Shown: positions 7,030-15,475, numbered from the stretch's first letter. The stretch: DNA of 28,171 nt from an uncultured Rikenellaceae bacterium (GCA_947054185.1 CAMRVW010000006.1:1-28171); one strand, 5' to 3'. Program-made: numbers and translations. The notes: a model not told the origin generated them from the sequence alone.

Positions 7030-8640
7030 TTATTTTTTAGCCCACCAGAGCTTGGTGGTGTAAGCGTCGCCACCTGCGCCGAGGTCGGGCAGACCCACTG
7101 CTCTGAGGTTGGCACCGTTCTTGGTGTACTCGCCTGAGGGATACTTCATGCGGGCGACAATCTCGGTGATGCTCTCGTCGATGGGCTGGAACTTGTAAGA
7201 CTCGGTGGTGCCGTTGGCATATGTAACGTTGGCGGTCACCTCGCCGGGAAGCACCAGCATCTTGGGATAACCGGTGCGGCGATATTCGCTCCATGCCTCC
7301 ATTGAGTTGTGACCGAAGTTATGAATGTACTTCTGTGTCACGCACAACTCTTTCTTGCCTTCGTCGTCGGCTGCGTTGAATAGGTTGGTCACAAAGGCGA
7401 CATATCCGTTGTCGGCTGCGCCCCACTCCTCGAGCGACGCTTTTACGCCCGCCTCGAAGTCAGCCACATCGCCGGTAACTTCGGCTTTGAGCAACAACGA
7501 GTTGGCACAGTCTGTCATCGTCATCCAAAATTCCATCTCAGAGACCTTGCAGTTGTTGGTGGCCATGCTGATGGTCTTGGTGCGATACTCTTCCCAATAG
7601 GCGTTTCTGATGTTGCTGGGCAGACCGTAAGGCAGACCCAGGAGGTTTACGTTGTGGTCACCGACCATGGCAGCCAAACGGGGGTCAACCTGTCCGGCCA
7701 TGGGTGAGGTGTAATTAGGCTTGGGGTTGGCGCCACCTTTCATATATTCGGCCAAGGCGTAAGACATGGTAAAGTCGTTGCGTTTGTTGACGAAATACAT
7801 GTAATAGATGGGCGAATAACCGGGGTTGGCGCTTATGAAGTTCAAGTTGGCATTGCCGGCATTGGTTTCTATAATACCTCTTGCTATGGCAGCCTGAGCC
7901 TTGGTTTTCCAGTTAGGATCGACATTGCTGGTGCGCACTGCAAGGCGAAGCAACATGGTGTTGGCGAAACGATACCAGTTTTCGGGTTTGCCGCCCAACA
8001 TAACGTCGCATGAGCCGGTGCCGGTCGAGGGGCTTGTCCAGCCTTTGCCGCCACGGTCGATAACACCCTTGAGAAGATCAGATGCCTTGGTGAGGTCTTT
8101 CTCCAGGGCCTCGAAAACCTCTTTCTGAGTGTTGTATTTGGGGGTAACGACACCCTGACCCTCAACGCTGTTGTAATGGTAAGACTCCGTGTAAGGTATG
8201 CCGCCGAAGGTCTCGGCAAGCAACTGCAGGCCGTAAGCCTTCATTATCATGGCAGAGGCCACCTGAAGGTCAACATCGCCATACTGGGCCATGGTGGGGT
8301 CGGTGGTGCAAATGTCTATGATAGACTGAGCGTCGTTGAGTGTCAGATAGACGTTTTCAAAGACGGTGTTGTCTGACGATATGCGGAAGCCATACAACGA
8401 CTCGTTGTCGAGCTCGCTCTGTGCCCAGTGCTGCGATGCCACACCATTGATGCGCACCGAGGTGAAAGCACCGTACAAGTTATACATGAATCTGTATTGC
8501 GCCCTTGTCAACAAAAACGGCGTGGGCACCGCTGTGGGTCTGTTGGGGTCTTCGTTGATCTCGGTAAGGTTTTTCTGGCAAGAGACAGCCGTAACCACCG
8601 CAAACAACCCTATGACCGCTTTCTTTAATATATTTTTCAT
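7030..8640 (-). CDS. SusD/RagB-family nutrient-binding outer-membrane lipoprotein
   Basis: The 536-residue protein is probably a surface lipoprotein that caps a SusC-type TonB-dependent transporter and captures the ligand. A signal peptide ends in a lipobox (TAVSC), with Cys21 as the lipidation site. It is followed by the family-typical LTEINEDPNRP stretch. Helical TPR-like regions follow, including DLQVASAMIMKAYGLQLLAE, FGGIPYTESYHY and PENWYRFANTMLLRLAVRTS, as in the SusD_RagB/SusD-like families. Length is typical. The gene begins 19 bp after the SusC-type gene ends, so the two are co-transcribed. The ligand (glycan, peptide or other) cannot be told, because no glycoside hydrolase, peptidase or regulator adjoins the pair. 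Confidence 0.93.
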   Translation of the reverse strand: MKNILKKAVIGLFAVVTAVSCQKNLTEINEDPNRPTAVPTPFLLTRAQYRFMYNLYGAFTSVRINGVASQHWAQSELDNESLYGFRISSDNTVFENVYLTLNDAQSIIDICTTDPTMAQYGDVDLQVASAMIMKAYGLQLLAETFGGIPYTESYHYNSVEGQGVVTPKYNTQKEVFEALEKDLTKASDLLKGVIDRGGKGWTSPSTGTGSCDVMLGGKPENWYRFANTMLLRLAVRTSNVDPNWKTKAQAAIARGIIETNAGNANLNFISANPGYSPIYYMYFVNKRNDFTMSYALAEYMKGGANPKPNYTSPMAGQVDPRLAAMVGDHNVNLLGLPYGLPSNIRNAYWEEYRTKTISMATNNCKVSEMEFWMTMTDCANSLLLKAEVTGDVADFEAGVKASLEEWGAADNGYVAFVTNLFNAADDEGKKELCVTQKYIHNFGHNSMEAWSEYRRTGYPKMLVLPGEVTANVTYANGTTESYKFQPIDESITEIVARMKYPSGEYTKNGANLRAVGLPDLGAGGDAYTTKLWWAKK

Positions 8641-8659
8641 ATCTGTTGGCGTTTGAAAA

Positions 8660-11600
8660 TTAGAAATTGAAACTCAAACCGACACCGAACGTCCTGGTCG
8701 ATGGTATGTAACCGCCCTCGAGACCCTGAATGTTAGAGCCTGAAGCCTGCAGGTACTCCGGGTCGAAGTGTTTGTTGTCGTTCATGAAAGTGGCAAGGTT
8801 GCGGCCGAAGAACGAAAGACGGATGTCTTTGATGGGGCCGGTCCATTTGCGGGGGAAAGTGTAACCGAAACGAATCTCACGCAACTTGATATAGTCGGTC
8901 TTATAGACGTTCTGGGCATCGACACCTTTGGCGAAATAGTAACCGTAATTCTTGGCGCTCAAAGCGGTGGTGTTCTTAACGGGGGTGTCGCTGGGGTTGC
9001 CTTTGGCGTCGGTATATTTGATCACCTTGTTGCCATTGGCGTCGGTGGTCATAGTGCCATAAACACCGTCGAGAACGATACCGTGGTTACGGATGTTGTC
9101 CCACTTGCCGTCCACATAAGTCATCTGGGCAGACTCTTTAAGGATACCTGAATACATACCGTAAGCGTTAGATATCCAATACATGTGGCCGCCCAGCTGC
9201 ATGTCGAACAAGATGCTCAGATCGAAGCCCTTGTAAGAGAATGAAGAGCTGAGACCCGCGGTGAACTTGGGCGCCGCGTTACCTATGTTGGTAATTTCGG
9301 TGGGACGATAGATACCTGAAGTGGTAACAAGGCGGTTGCCATACTCGTCGGTCTGATAGTCGGTACCGTATATGATGGGATATGCGCTGCCCACATAGGC
9401 ACCCGACTCGACAGAGAAGCCGTTGGTCGACAGACGGAGATAGTCGATGCCGTCGGCAAGCCTTACCACGCGGTTCTTAAGGGTTGCCATGTTGAACGAC
9501 AGATCCCACTTGAAGCCGCTCTTGGTCGACACGGGGGTGCCGCTGATTGTGAACTCCCAACCGTTGTTGGTCATAAGGCCGGCGTTAGAATAGATGCTGG
9601 TATAACCGGTACCCGCAGAGACCGAGAGGGGAATGATCTGGTCACGGGTCTGCTTGTCGAAGTAAGCCAGGTCGAAGCTCAGGCGACGGTTGAAGAAGCT
9701 GGCCTCCAAGCCCACCTCCCAAGAGTCGGTACGCTCGGGTTTGAGGTAAGGGTTTTGCAACGACGAGGGGTTACCGTACATGGGGTTGCCGTTAAAGTTG
9801 TTTGAAGACGAGTAATAACGGTCTATAGAGTAAGTGCTCGCGTCGTTACCCACCTGAGCCCAACCGCCGCGCAGCTTGGCGAAGCTGAGCCAGTGAACGT
9901 CTTTCAGGCCGGGAAGCTGAGAGAGTATGACGCTGAGGTTGAACGAGGGATAGAAGTAAGAGCGGTTGTTTGCCGGCAGGGTGCTCGACCAGTCGTTACG
10001 ACCGGTGATATCGAGATATATCATCTGGTTGTAATCCAACGTCGCCTGTGCAAAGATAGAGTTGATGCGCTTGTGCGACTTATTGTCATAAACGCCGGCA
10101 AGCTGCGTCGAGTTGGCAAGGTTATAGATGCCGGGCACCACAAGGCCGCCTTTGGTGACACCGCCGGTGTAACTGTATTTGCGGTCGTTGCTTGAAGTAC
10201 CTGCCATGATAGAGAAACCTATCTTGTCTTTGGCGTAACGGTCGGCATAGTTGGCGAACACGTCGAAGTTGGTCTCGACATAGAAACGCTCAACCAGATA
10301 GTATTCAGACTGACTTTGAGAACCGACAGCGGTGATCTCCTCTATCTTGAAGCGGAACATATCCATACCGGCACGACCCGTTATGGTCAGTTTGTCGTCT
10401 AAGAACTTAAGTTTGACGCCTGCGTTGCCATAAACACGGTCGCGACGGTCTCTCTCTGCGTTCTCGTTGACCATCCAATAGGGGTTGTCGGAATATTTGG
10501 GGGTGGCGTCGTTCCATGCGGTGCGGTTCCACGTACGCTGAGTGCCGTCGGGGTTTTTATAGGCCTGCAACTCGTCATAGTCGAGCTGGGTCTGAGTCCA
10601 CTGCCACATGTTGCGGGCGGGGTTCTTTGAGCCGTAACCGGTCTGGGGACGTGCCTTGCCCTTGTTTTCGACATAGTTTACCGCAAGCCAAGAGCTCAGG
10701 TGCTTGTTGATGTCGGCCGTGCCGTTGAAAGATACGGTGTGACGCAACAGGCGGCTGTTGGGGGTGATACCTGTCTGCGAAAGGTTGGTGTAAGAGAGAC
10801 GATAGGAGTAACCTGCATCAGAACCTGAGATCTGTATGTTGTTGGTGGTACCCACGCCGTTCCGGAAGAAGTCGTGATAGTCGTGCTCGGGATATACCCA
10901 TGACTTGGGTTTGAGATAGTTTTCGGTATCCCACTCGTCGAACGAGTTCCATGCCAGATATTTGAGGTTCTCGTCATAGGCGGGACCCCAGCTCTCGTCG
11001 GCCGAATAGTTGATTATGTTATAATCTTTGCCGTTAATGGCCACTTTAGTGAATGCTTTGGCGGGATCCTGAGCCGAACCGCCACCATAGAGCTTCTGGG
11101 CCTCGGGCATGATGCCCGGGGTGTCGATGGTAACCTGTGAGTTGACAGAGACACCGAAGTGTTTGCTGCCTGTCTTCTTGGCCTTCTTGGTGGTTATCAA
11201 CACCACGCCGTTGGCACCGCGCGAACCGTAAATAGCCGTTGCACCCGCACCTTTGAGCACAGAGATGCTCTCGATGTCGTCGGGGTTGAGGTCGCCCGCG
11301 CCGCCGCCGACGTCATAACCACCGCCCGCACCAGAGGCACCTGACGAATAGTCTGACGTGCCGATGGGCACACCGTCCACCACGAAGAGGGGCTGGTTGT
11401 TGCCGGTCACCGAGGTGTTGCCGCGTATGTTGATGCGGGCACCACCGCCGAGCTGACCAGAGGCCTGGGTGATCTGCACACCTGAAACACGGCCTGAGAG
11501 GGCACCCACCACGTTAGAGGTGCGGGCCTTGGTCATCTCGTCGCCGTCCACTTCAGAGACGGCATAACCGAGAGCCTTTTTCTCACGGCTCACACCCAAA

Positions 11601-11932
11601 CCGGTGATGACCACCTCCGAAATATTGAGCGCATCCTCGGTAAGGGCAACCTTAACGTTAGAGCTTGTTGCGGGAACGTTTACCGTCTCGGTCTTGTAAC
11701 CGAGATACGAGACCTCGAGCACCGCAGCGCCCGCAACATCCGTGATAGAGAATCGACCGTCGGCGCCGGTAACGTCGCCGCGACTGGTTCCGTTCAAGAT
11801 GACAGTCGCTCCGATGATCGGAGAGTTGGTTGTGGCATCAACCACAGTGCCGGACAAATTTCTCGTCTGCGCGAATACGGCTTGCGCGCATAACGAAAGA
11901 GCCAGCACTAACATCAAAGTAAAATTTTTCAT
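8660..11932 (-). CDS. SusC/RagA-family TonB-linked outer-membrane transporter
   Basis: The 1090-residue outer-membrane channel moves its substrate into the periplasm using TonB energy. A signal peptide (cleavage after AQAVFA) precedes a carboxypeptidase-regulatory-like beta domain (about residues 24-105, NLSGTVVDATTNSPIIGATV). Next is the SusC/RagA plug with VVITGLGVSREKKALGYAV, GRVSGVQITQASGQLGGGAR, INIRGNTSVTGNNQPLFVVD and AIYGSRGANGVVLITTKKAK (about residues 107-285). The rest is a beta barrel ending in the aromatic FGVGLSFNF. I chose the ATG at 11932 (MKNFTLML) because the signal peptide starts there; the upstream in-frame extension has no such character. It is the first gene of a two-gene operon with the SusD-type lipoprotein. 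Confidence 0.95.
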   Translation of the reverse strand: MKNFTLMLVLALSLCAQAVFAQTRNLSGTVVDATTNSPIIGATVILNGTSRGDVTGADGRFSITDVAGAAVLEVSYLGYKTETVNVPATSSNVKVALTEDALNISEVVITGLGVSREKKALGYAVSEVDGDEMTKARTSNVVGALSGRVSGVQITQASGQLGGGARINIRGNTSVTGNNQPLFVVDGVPIGTSDYSSGASGAGGGYDVGGGAGDLNPDDIESISVLKGAGATAIYGSRGANGVVLITTKKAKKTGSKHFGVSVNSQVTIDTPGIMPEAQKLYGGGSAQDPAKAFTKVAINGKDYNIINYSADESWGPAYDENLKYLAWNSFDEWDTENYLKPKSWVYPEHDYHDFFRNGVGTTNNIQISGSDAGYSYRLSYTNLSQTGITPNSRLLRHTVSFNGTADINKHLSSWLAVNYVENKGKARPQTGYGSKNPARNMWQWTQTQLDYDELQAYKNPDGTQRTWNRTAWNDATPKYSDNPYWMVNENAERDRRDRVYGNAGVKLKFLDDKLTITGRAGMDMFRFKIEEITAVGSQSQSEYYLVERFYVETNFDVFANYADRYAKDKIGFSIMAGTSSNDRKYSYTGGVTKGGLVVPGIYNLANSTQLAGVYDNKSHKRINSIFAQATLDYNQMIYLDITGRNDWSSTLPANNRSYFYPSFNLSVILSQLPGLKDVHWLSFAKLRGGWAQVGNDASTYSIDRYYSSSNNFNGNPMYGNPSSLQNPYLKPERTDSWEVGLEASFFNRRLSFDLAYFDKQTRDQIIPLSVSAGTGYTSIYSNAGLMTNNGWEFTISGTPVSTKSGFKWDLSFNMATLKNRVVRLADGIDYLRLSTNGFSVESGAYVGSAYPIIYGTDYQTDEYGNRLVTTSGIYRPTEITNIGNAAPKFTAGLSSSFSYKGFDLSILFDMQLGGHMYWISNAYGMYSGILKESAQMTYVDGKWDNIRNHGIVLDGVYGTMTTDANGNKVIKYTDAKGNPSDTPVKNTTALSAKNYGYYFAKGVDAQNVYKTDYIKLREIRFGYTFPRKWTGPIKDIRLSFFGRNLATFMNDNKHFDPEYLQASGSNIQGLEGGYIPSTRTFGVGLSFNF

Positions 11933-12726
11933 GTACTGCCTTTTTAGTGTGAATAAATGGGTTGTTTCGTTTTTTTCTCGCGGGTTACTTTTTATCGGGA
12001 TTTGCCTGCAACTTAGGGTGCCATAAACCGACACACGAGCCTTAACTTTTTGGTTGCGGAGGAATGTATTACACCCCGCCGCCGTTAAAATTCAAACAAG
12101 CCATAAAAGAAACCCCTTTGCATCCGCATATTACCCATTTTTTTCAAAAAATCCAAATTATTTACCATCGTTTACAAAAACACACAGAACAGGTCATAAG
12201 CATTTACTCACACAAAACCTCTTATATTCCGACAAATACAACCATACTATTCCATTTTATAATTTTCAAGCCCCCATTTACTTAAAAATCTTAAATTTAC
12301 ATTTTCTTCAAAAAAATTTCAGTTCGACACTTAAAGGGCTCTCAAAATTCAATTTTTAAGTTATGTGTCGATTAACCCGAAGAGCTGAGAATTGCGGTTA
12401 CATATATTCACCAAAGGAGAAAGTTTTATTATTATCGTTTACCGATTATGAGAAAAGCAATTAGATACAGACAAAAAATGTTAAATTCTCAACACACAAT
12501 CGTTTTAGAAGCCCCTCAGAGGCATGCTGTTTCCATCTTACAATGTCGTTTTCTGCCCTTATGGCGCTTTTACCTCCGCTTCTTTTTACACAGATACGCA
12601 GGGCGGCGGATATCGTTAAAACAGGAACAAATAACGGTTTGGCAACTCTATTTCGGCCTCTGTCACCATTTGCCCGAACGGCTCGCTGAGGGCCCGACAT
12701 GCGGTTGCCCCAAGGCACGAAATAGC
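11933..12726. other. Gene-poor AT-rich spacer upstream of the SusC-type gene
   Basis: I see no supportable gene here. Reading frames at 12054-12359 and 12448-12753 (plus) and 12461-12718 (minus) are low-complexity or lack recognisable sequence. The SusC-type gene's promoter must lie in this stretch, but I find no well-spaced TTTG / TAnnTTTG pair on the minus strand. Base composition shifts from very AT-rich (12070-12370) to mixed (12500-12720), next to the Fic remnant. Confidence 0.6.
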
Positions 12727-12830
12727 CTATCCCGGCCCCATCGGAGCCTTTAAGACTGACTGTCGATAGCCGTGCCTGAGCTCAACAGGCGCGATGTGCG
12801 ACCGTTGCCGTCGATGAAAGGATGTAAATA
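12727..12830 (-). pseudogene. Remnant of a Fic-domain protein gene
   Basis: Fic proteins transfer AMP or related groups to target proteins and often act as toxins or regulators. On the minus strand, positions 12798-12824 encode HPFIDGNGR and the reading continues TSRLL. This fits the Fic motif HxFx(D/E)GNGRxxR fully, including the catalytic His. The frame opens only just after a TGA and ends at TAA (12750-12752). A one-base shift then gives ELRHGYRQSVLKA, which looks like the usual continuation after the motif, implying a small deletion with frameshift. The N-terminal two thirds are missing. No start codon or full domain remains, so it is a decayed gene. The motif identification is firm; the reconstruction of the break is inference. 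Confidence 0.75.
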
Positions 12831-12922
12831 TCATTATATCTATCGTAAACGCCGTCGAAACACAACCTATATCACAAATAACAGATAAAAATGCACGCAA
12901 AAAATGGTCAAACTTCACCTGA

Positions 12923-12951
12923 TATTACAATATTTACATTGTAATACAATT
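12923..12951. promoter_or_regulatory. Operator-like overlapping palindromes
   Basis: TATTACAAT and ATTGTAATA (12923-12931 and 12938-12946) are perfect 9-bp arms around a 6-nt centre. A third half-site follows so that ATTGTA-A-TACAAT also forms a palindrome. This looks like a repressor operator and lies ~95 bp upstream of the Fic remnant on its strand. No regulator gene is visible nearby. Confidence 0.45.
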
Positions 12952-13008
12952 ATATTTCCATGATTTCATGATGATATTTGAATGTGCCAACACCACGATT
13001 AAAGGCAG

Positions 13009-13045
13009 AAAAAAGGAGGTTACGTTTTCCGTAACCTCCTTTTTA
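13009..13045 (-). terminator. Rho-independent terminator of the tRNA gene
   Basis: GGAGGTTACG and CGTAACCTCC pair perfectly around a short loop, with a T run following on the minus strand. It begins a few bases after the tRNA 3' end. The A and T tracts on both sides could also make it bidirectional. Confidence 0.9.
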
Positions 13046-13047
13046 CG

Positions 13048-13122
13048 TGGGCCCAACAGGGCTTGAACCTGTGACCCCCTGATTATGAGTCAGGTGCTTC
13101 TAACCAACTGAGCTATGGGCCC
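13048..13122 (-). tRNA. tRNA with CAT anticodon (Met, or AUA-decoding Ile2)
   Basis: The 75-nt cloverleaf has acceptor arms GGGCCCA / TGGGCCC, a D arm GCTCAGTTGGTTAGAAGC, an anticodon arm CCTGA-CTCATAA-TCAGG with anticodon CAT (13085-13087), and a T arm ACAGG-TTCAAGC-CCTGT. The discriminator is A and no CCA is encoded. The acceptor stem is fully paired and lacks an initiator-type mismatch, so it is not tRNA-fMet. Elongator Met is the default call. CAT tRNAs whose C34 is changed to lysidine read AUA instead, and the sequence alone does not settle this. Confidence 0.93.
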
Positions 13123-13145
13123 CACGATTTTCATCGTTTGCGGTG

Positions 13146-13177
13146 CAAATATATAATATTATCGTATTACTTGCAAA
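13146..13177 (-). promoter_or_regulatory. Promoter of the tRNA gene
   Basis: On the minus strand TTTG (13174-13177) and TATATTTG (13146-13153) are separated by exactly 20 bp, a near-perfect Bacteroidota promoter. The -7 box ends 23 bp before the tRNA 5' end. Confidence 0.85.
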
Positions 13178-13461
13178 TTTTACGAACAATTTTACATTCA
13201 CTAAATCATATATCACTGATTATCCGCACATTAAAATACACACAAAATCTGTAAAAAATACGACTAATCACAGTAAATACCACCATAAAAGCAGCCAAAC
13301 ATGATGATATAATATTAAAACACTGTCGTATTAACGATATAATATCAGTCCAAACACTAAAAACACCATGCCAATATCACACAAAAACGATGTCCTCCAC
13401 CACCATGGCCCGCAAAACATACTTTAATTCAATAAAACAGACCGTCATATATTTTTTTAAT
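13178..13461. other. AT-rich intergenic spacer between tRNA and ilvE
   Basis: No gene is supported. GATATAATAT occurs twice as a direct repeat (13306-13315 and 13336-13345), starting exactly 30 bp apart. Otherwise nothing distinctive is visible. Confidence 0.6.
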
Positions 13462-13469
13462 TAACTTTG
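13462..13469 (+). promoter_or_regulatory. Candidate -7 box for ilvE
   Basis: TAACTTTG fits TAnnTTTG and is identical to the -7 box of the HU gene. It lies 48 nt upstream of the ilvE start. No clear TTTG is found about 20 bp upstream. Confidence 0.45.
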
Positions 13470-13517
13470 AGGCAAAATTAGAATCACATTGTTTTTCATA
13501 ATACACTTTATCAAGCA

Positions 13518-14528
13518 ATGAAAGAGAATATGGATTGGGCTAAACTCGGTTTTAGCTATCGCAAGACGAACTATAACGTCAGATGTTATTACCGCAACGG
13601 CAGTTGGGGTGAGCTCGAGGTTCATTCCGAAGAGACCATACCCATGCACATGGCCGCATCGTGCCTGCACTATGGCCAAGAGGCGTTCGAGGGTCTGAAG
13701 TGTTATCGTTGCAAAGACGGCAAGGTGCGCCTGTTCAGGGTTGCCGACAACGGCCGGCGCATGGCCTCGTCGTCGGAATACCTGCAAATGGCCGTGCTGC
13801 CCGTGGAGCGCTTCATAGAGGCGGTGCATAAGGTGGTAAGCCTCAACGAGGAGTTCATACCGCCGTACGAGAGCGGGGCTTCGCTCTATATAAGGCCGTT
13901 CCTCATAGGCACAGGCGCGCAGGTGGGCGTCAAACCCGCCGACGAATATCTGTTCGTGGTGTTCGTATCGCCGGTGGGCCCCTATTTCAAGGGCGAGGGT
14001 GAGATAACCATGTGCCTGGAGCACACTTACGACCGCGCGGCACCTCACGGCACAGGCCACGTCAAAGCGGGCGGCAATTACGGCGCCAGCCTCACGGCCT
14101 ATGTCGAGTCGCACAAAAACGGCTTTGACGGCGTGATTTACCTCGATCCCAAAGAGAAAAAATATATCGACGAGGTGGGCGCGGCAAACTTCTTCGGCAT
14201 CAAAGAGGGCACCTATGTGACCCCCGAGTCGCCGTCGATACTCCCCTCCATCACCAACAAGAGCCTCTGCGCCATAGCCGAAGACATGGGCCTTAAGGTG
14301 GAGAGGCGCCACATACCCTATCAGGAGCTCGACACCTTCGAAGAGGCGGGCGCATGCGGAACGGCAGCGGTGATAACGCAGATAAACAACATCTTCGACC
14401 CCCAAAGCGGCAAGACCTATAAGTTCAGAACAGGAGCCGACACCTGGAGCCACAAGCTCTATCAGCGCCTGGTGGATATACAACACGGCGAGGCGGAAGA
14501 CAAGTTCGGCTGGGTCACGACGCTATAA
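13518..14528 (+). CDS. ilvE: Branched-chain amino acid aminotransferase
   Basis: This PLP enzyme interconverts Leu, Ile and Val with their 2-oxo acids, using glutamate / 2-oxoglutarate, in the cytoplasm. The 336-residue protein is a fold-type IV aminotransferase of the longer BCAT subgroup. The Schiff-base lysine is Lys183 in GHVKAGGNYGASL. Other marks are LHYGQEAFEGLKCYR, SLYIRPFLIGTGAQVGV, the VIYLDPKEKKYIDEVGAANF stretch with the conserved Glu, and GTAAVITQINNI near the C-terminus, which contacts the PLP phosphate in the family. The ATG at 13518 gives the expected N-terminus. It stands alone, 257 bp before ispD; the intervening DNA carries two inverted repeats. Confidence 0.95.
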   Translation: MKENMDWAKLGFSYRKTNYNVRCYYRNGSWGELEVHSEETIPMHMAASCLHYGQEAFEGLKCYRCKDGKVRLFRVADNGRRMASSSEYLQMAVLPVERFIEAVHKVVSLNEEFIPPYESGASLYIRPFLIGTGAQVGVKPADEYLFVVFVSPVGPYFKGEGEITMCLEHTYDRAAPHGTGHVKAGGNYGASLTAYVESHKNGFDGVIYLDPKEKKYIDEVGAANFFGIKEGTYVTPESPSILPSITNKSLCAIAEDMGLKVERRHIPYQELDTFEEAGACGTAAVITQINNIFDPQSGKTYKFRTGADTWSHKLYQRLVDIQHGEAEDKFGWVTTL

Positions 14529-14602
14529 TAAAAGTGGCGGCCCTGTCTGCCCGTTGATGGAAGCGAAATACAGACCCGGGACCTTTAACCAAGATGGCGA
14601 CA

Positions 14603-14632
14603 TCATAAAAACAGCTATTCTCTTTTTTATGA
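14603..14632. repeat. AT-rich inverted repeat after ilvE
   Basis: TCATAAAAA (14603-14611) and TTTTTATGA (14624-14632) are perfect 9-bp arms with a 12-nt loop in the ilvE-ispD spacer. It may stabilise or end the ilvE transcript, but the A/T stem makes a terminator role doubtful. Confidence 0.5.
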
Positions 14633-14714
14633 CACACCATCCGGACAGGATCCCCGCGACAATTTCCGACAGCGAGGTCTCACAACGGCCCCATAACATG
14701 ACAGAACCTCTTTT

Positions 14715-14741
14715 TCGGGCGGTGTCAACCATGCCGCCCGA
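14715..14741. repeat. GC-rich hairpin upstream of ispD
   Basis: TCGGGCGG (14715-14722) and CCGCCCGA (14734-14741) form a perfect 8-bp stem with an 11-nt loop, 44 nt before the ispD start. No T tract follows, so it is not a standard terminator. A role in the ispD leader is possible. Confidence 0.5.
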
Positions 14742-14785
14742 CTTGATTTGATGCCGCACACGCATAAGGCAAAACAGACAAAGCA

Positions 14786-15475
14786 ATGAAGGTAAACCAA
14801 TCGGACATAGGAGTGATAATAGTGGCCGGCGGCAGGGGCACACGCATGGGCGCGTCGACACCCAAGCAGTTTTTGCCTCTGTCAGAGCATCGTTGTGTGC
14901 TCGAGGTCACCGTCGAGCGTTTCGCGCAGGCCCTGCCCGGAGCCGACATAGTGGTGGTGTTGCCGGCCGACAGCATGGCATCGTGGCACGACATCAACTC
15001 AAAGCATGACTTTAACACCCCTCACACAACGGTGGCAGGCGGCGACACCCGCTTCGGCTCGGTGGCTGCCGGACTGGGCGCACTGCCGCACAAAGAGCTG
15101 GTGGCCGTGACCGACGGAGTAAGGCCGTTCGTGACACAAGAGCTGATAGCCCGTCTTATAGACGATGCGGCAGATTACGGCAGCGCCGTGGCCTCACTGC
15201 CCGTGACCGACACCCTGCGACGAAGATGCGGACAAGGCTCGATGAGTGCCGACCGCAACGAATATTTCACGGTGCAGACGCCCCAGGTGTTCACCCACAG
15301 TGTGTTGCAGAGGGCTTACACGCAACCGTTCGACGAGCGTTTCACCGACGACGCCTCAGTGGTGGAGTCGTTAGGCCTGAATGTGCATTACACCCCCGGC
15401 GACAGGGGCAACATCAAGCTCACGACGCCCGAAGAGCTGGTCATGGCCAGGGCAATATATGCCTTGCAAGGCTGA
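14786..15475 (+). CDS. ispD: 2-C-methyl-D-erythritol 4-phosphate cytidylyltransferase
   Basis: IspD joins CTP and MEP to make CDP-ME in the non-mevalonate isoprenoid pathway, which feeds undecaprenyl phosphate and quinone side chains. The 229-residue length is normal. The nucleotide-binding start is VIIVAGGRGTRMG (residues 10-22) followed by TPKQFLPL. Further signatures are VAGGDTRFGSV, VTDTLRRR, FTVQTPQVF, TDDASVVE and NIKLTTPEELVMA. The usual V-H-D-x-x-R-P motif reads VTDGVRPF here, with Thr for His; the other conserved Lys, Arg and Asp residues are present. The ATG at 14786 is the only start that keeps the N-terminal loop complete. Confidence 0.94.
   Translation: MKVNQSDIGVIIVAGGRGTRMGASTPKQFLPLSEHRCVLEVTVERFAQALPGADIVVVLPADSMASWHDINSKHDFNTPHTTVAGGDTRFGSVAAGLGALPHKELVAVTDGVRPFVTQELIARLIDDAADYGSAVASLPVTDTLRRRCGQGSMSADRNEYFTVQTPQVFTHSVLQRAYTQPFDERFTDDASVVESLGLNVHYTPGDRGNIKLTTPEELVMARAIYALQG

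Noticed and set aside
12054..12359. 101-codon frame in AT-rich DNA
   Set aside because: Low-complexity Lys/Phe/Tyr/Thr-rich translation typical of non-coding AT-rich sequence.
12448..12753. 101-codon plus-strand frame before the tRNA
   Set aside because: No recognisable sequence, odd composition, no promoter, and its end overlaps the Fic remnant on the other strand.
13461..14486. 341-codon frame antisense to ilvE
   Set aside because: A shadow of the well-supported ilvE gene; its translation has no family features.
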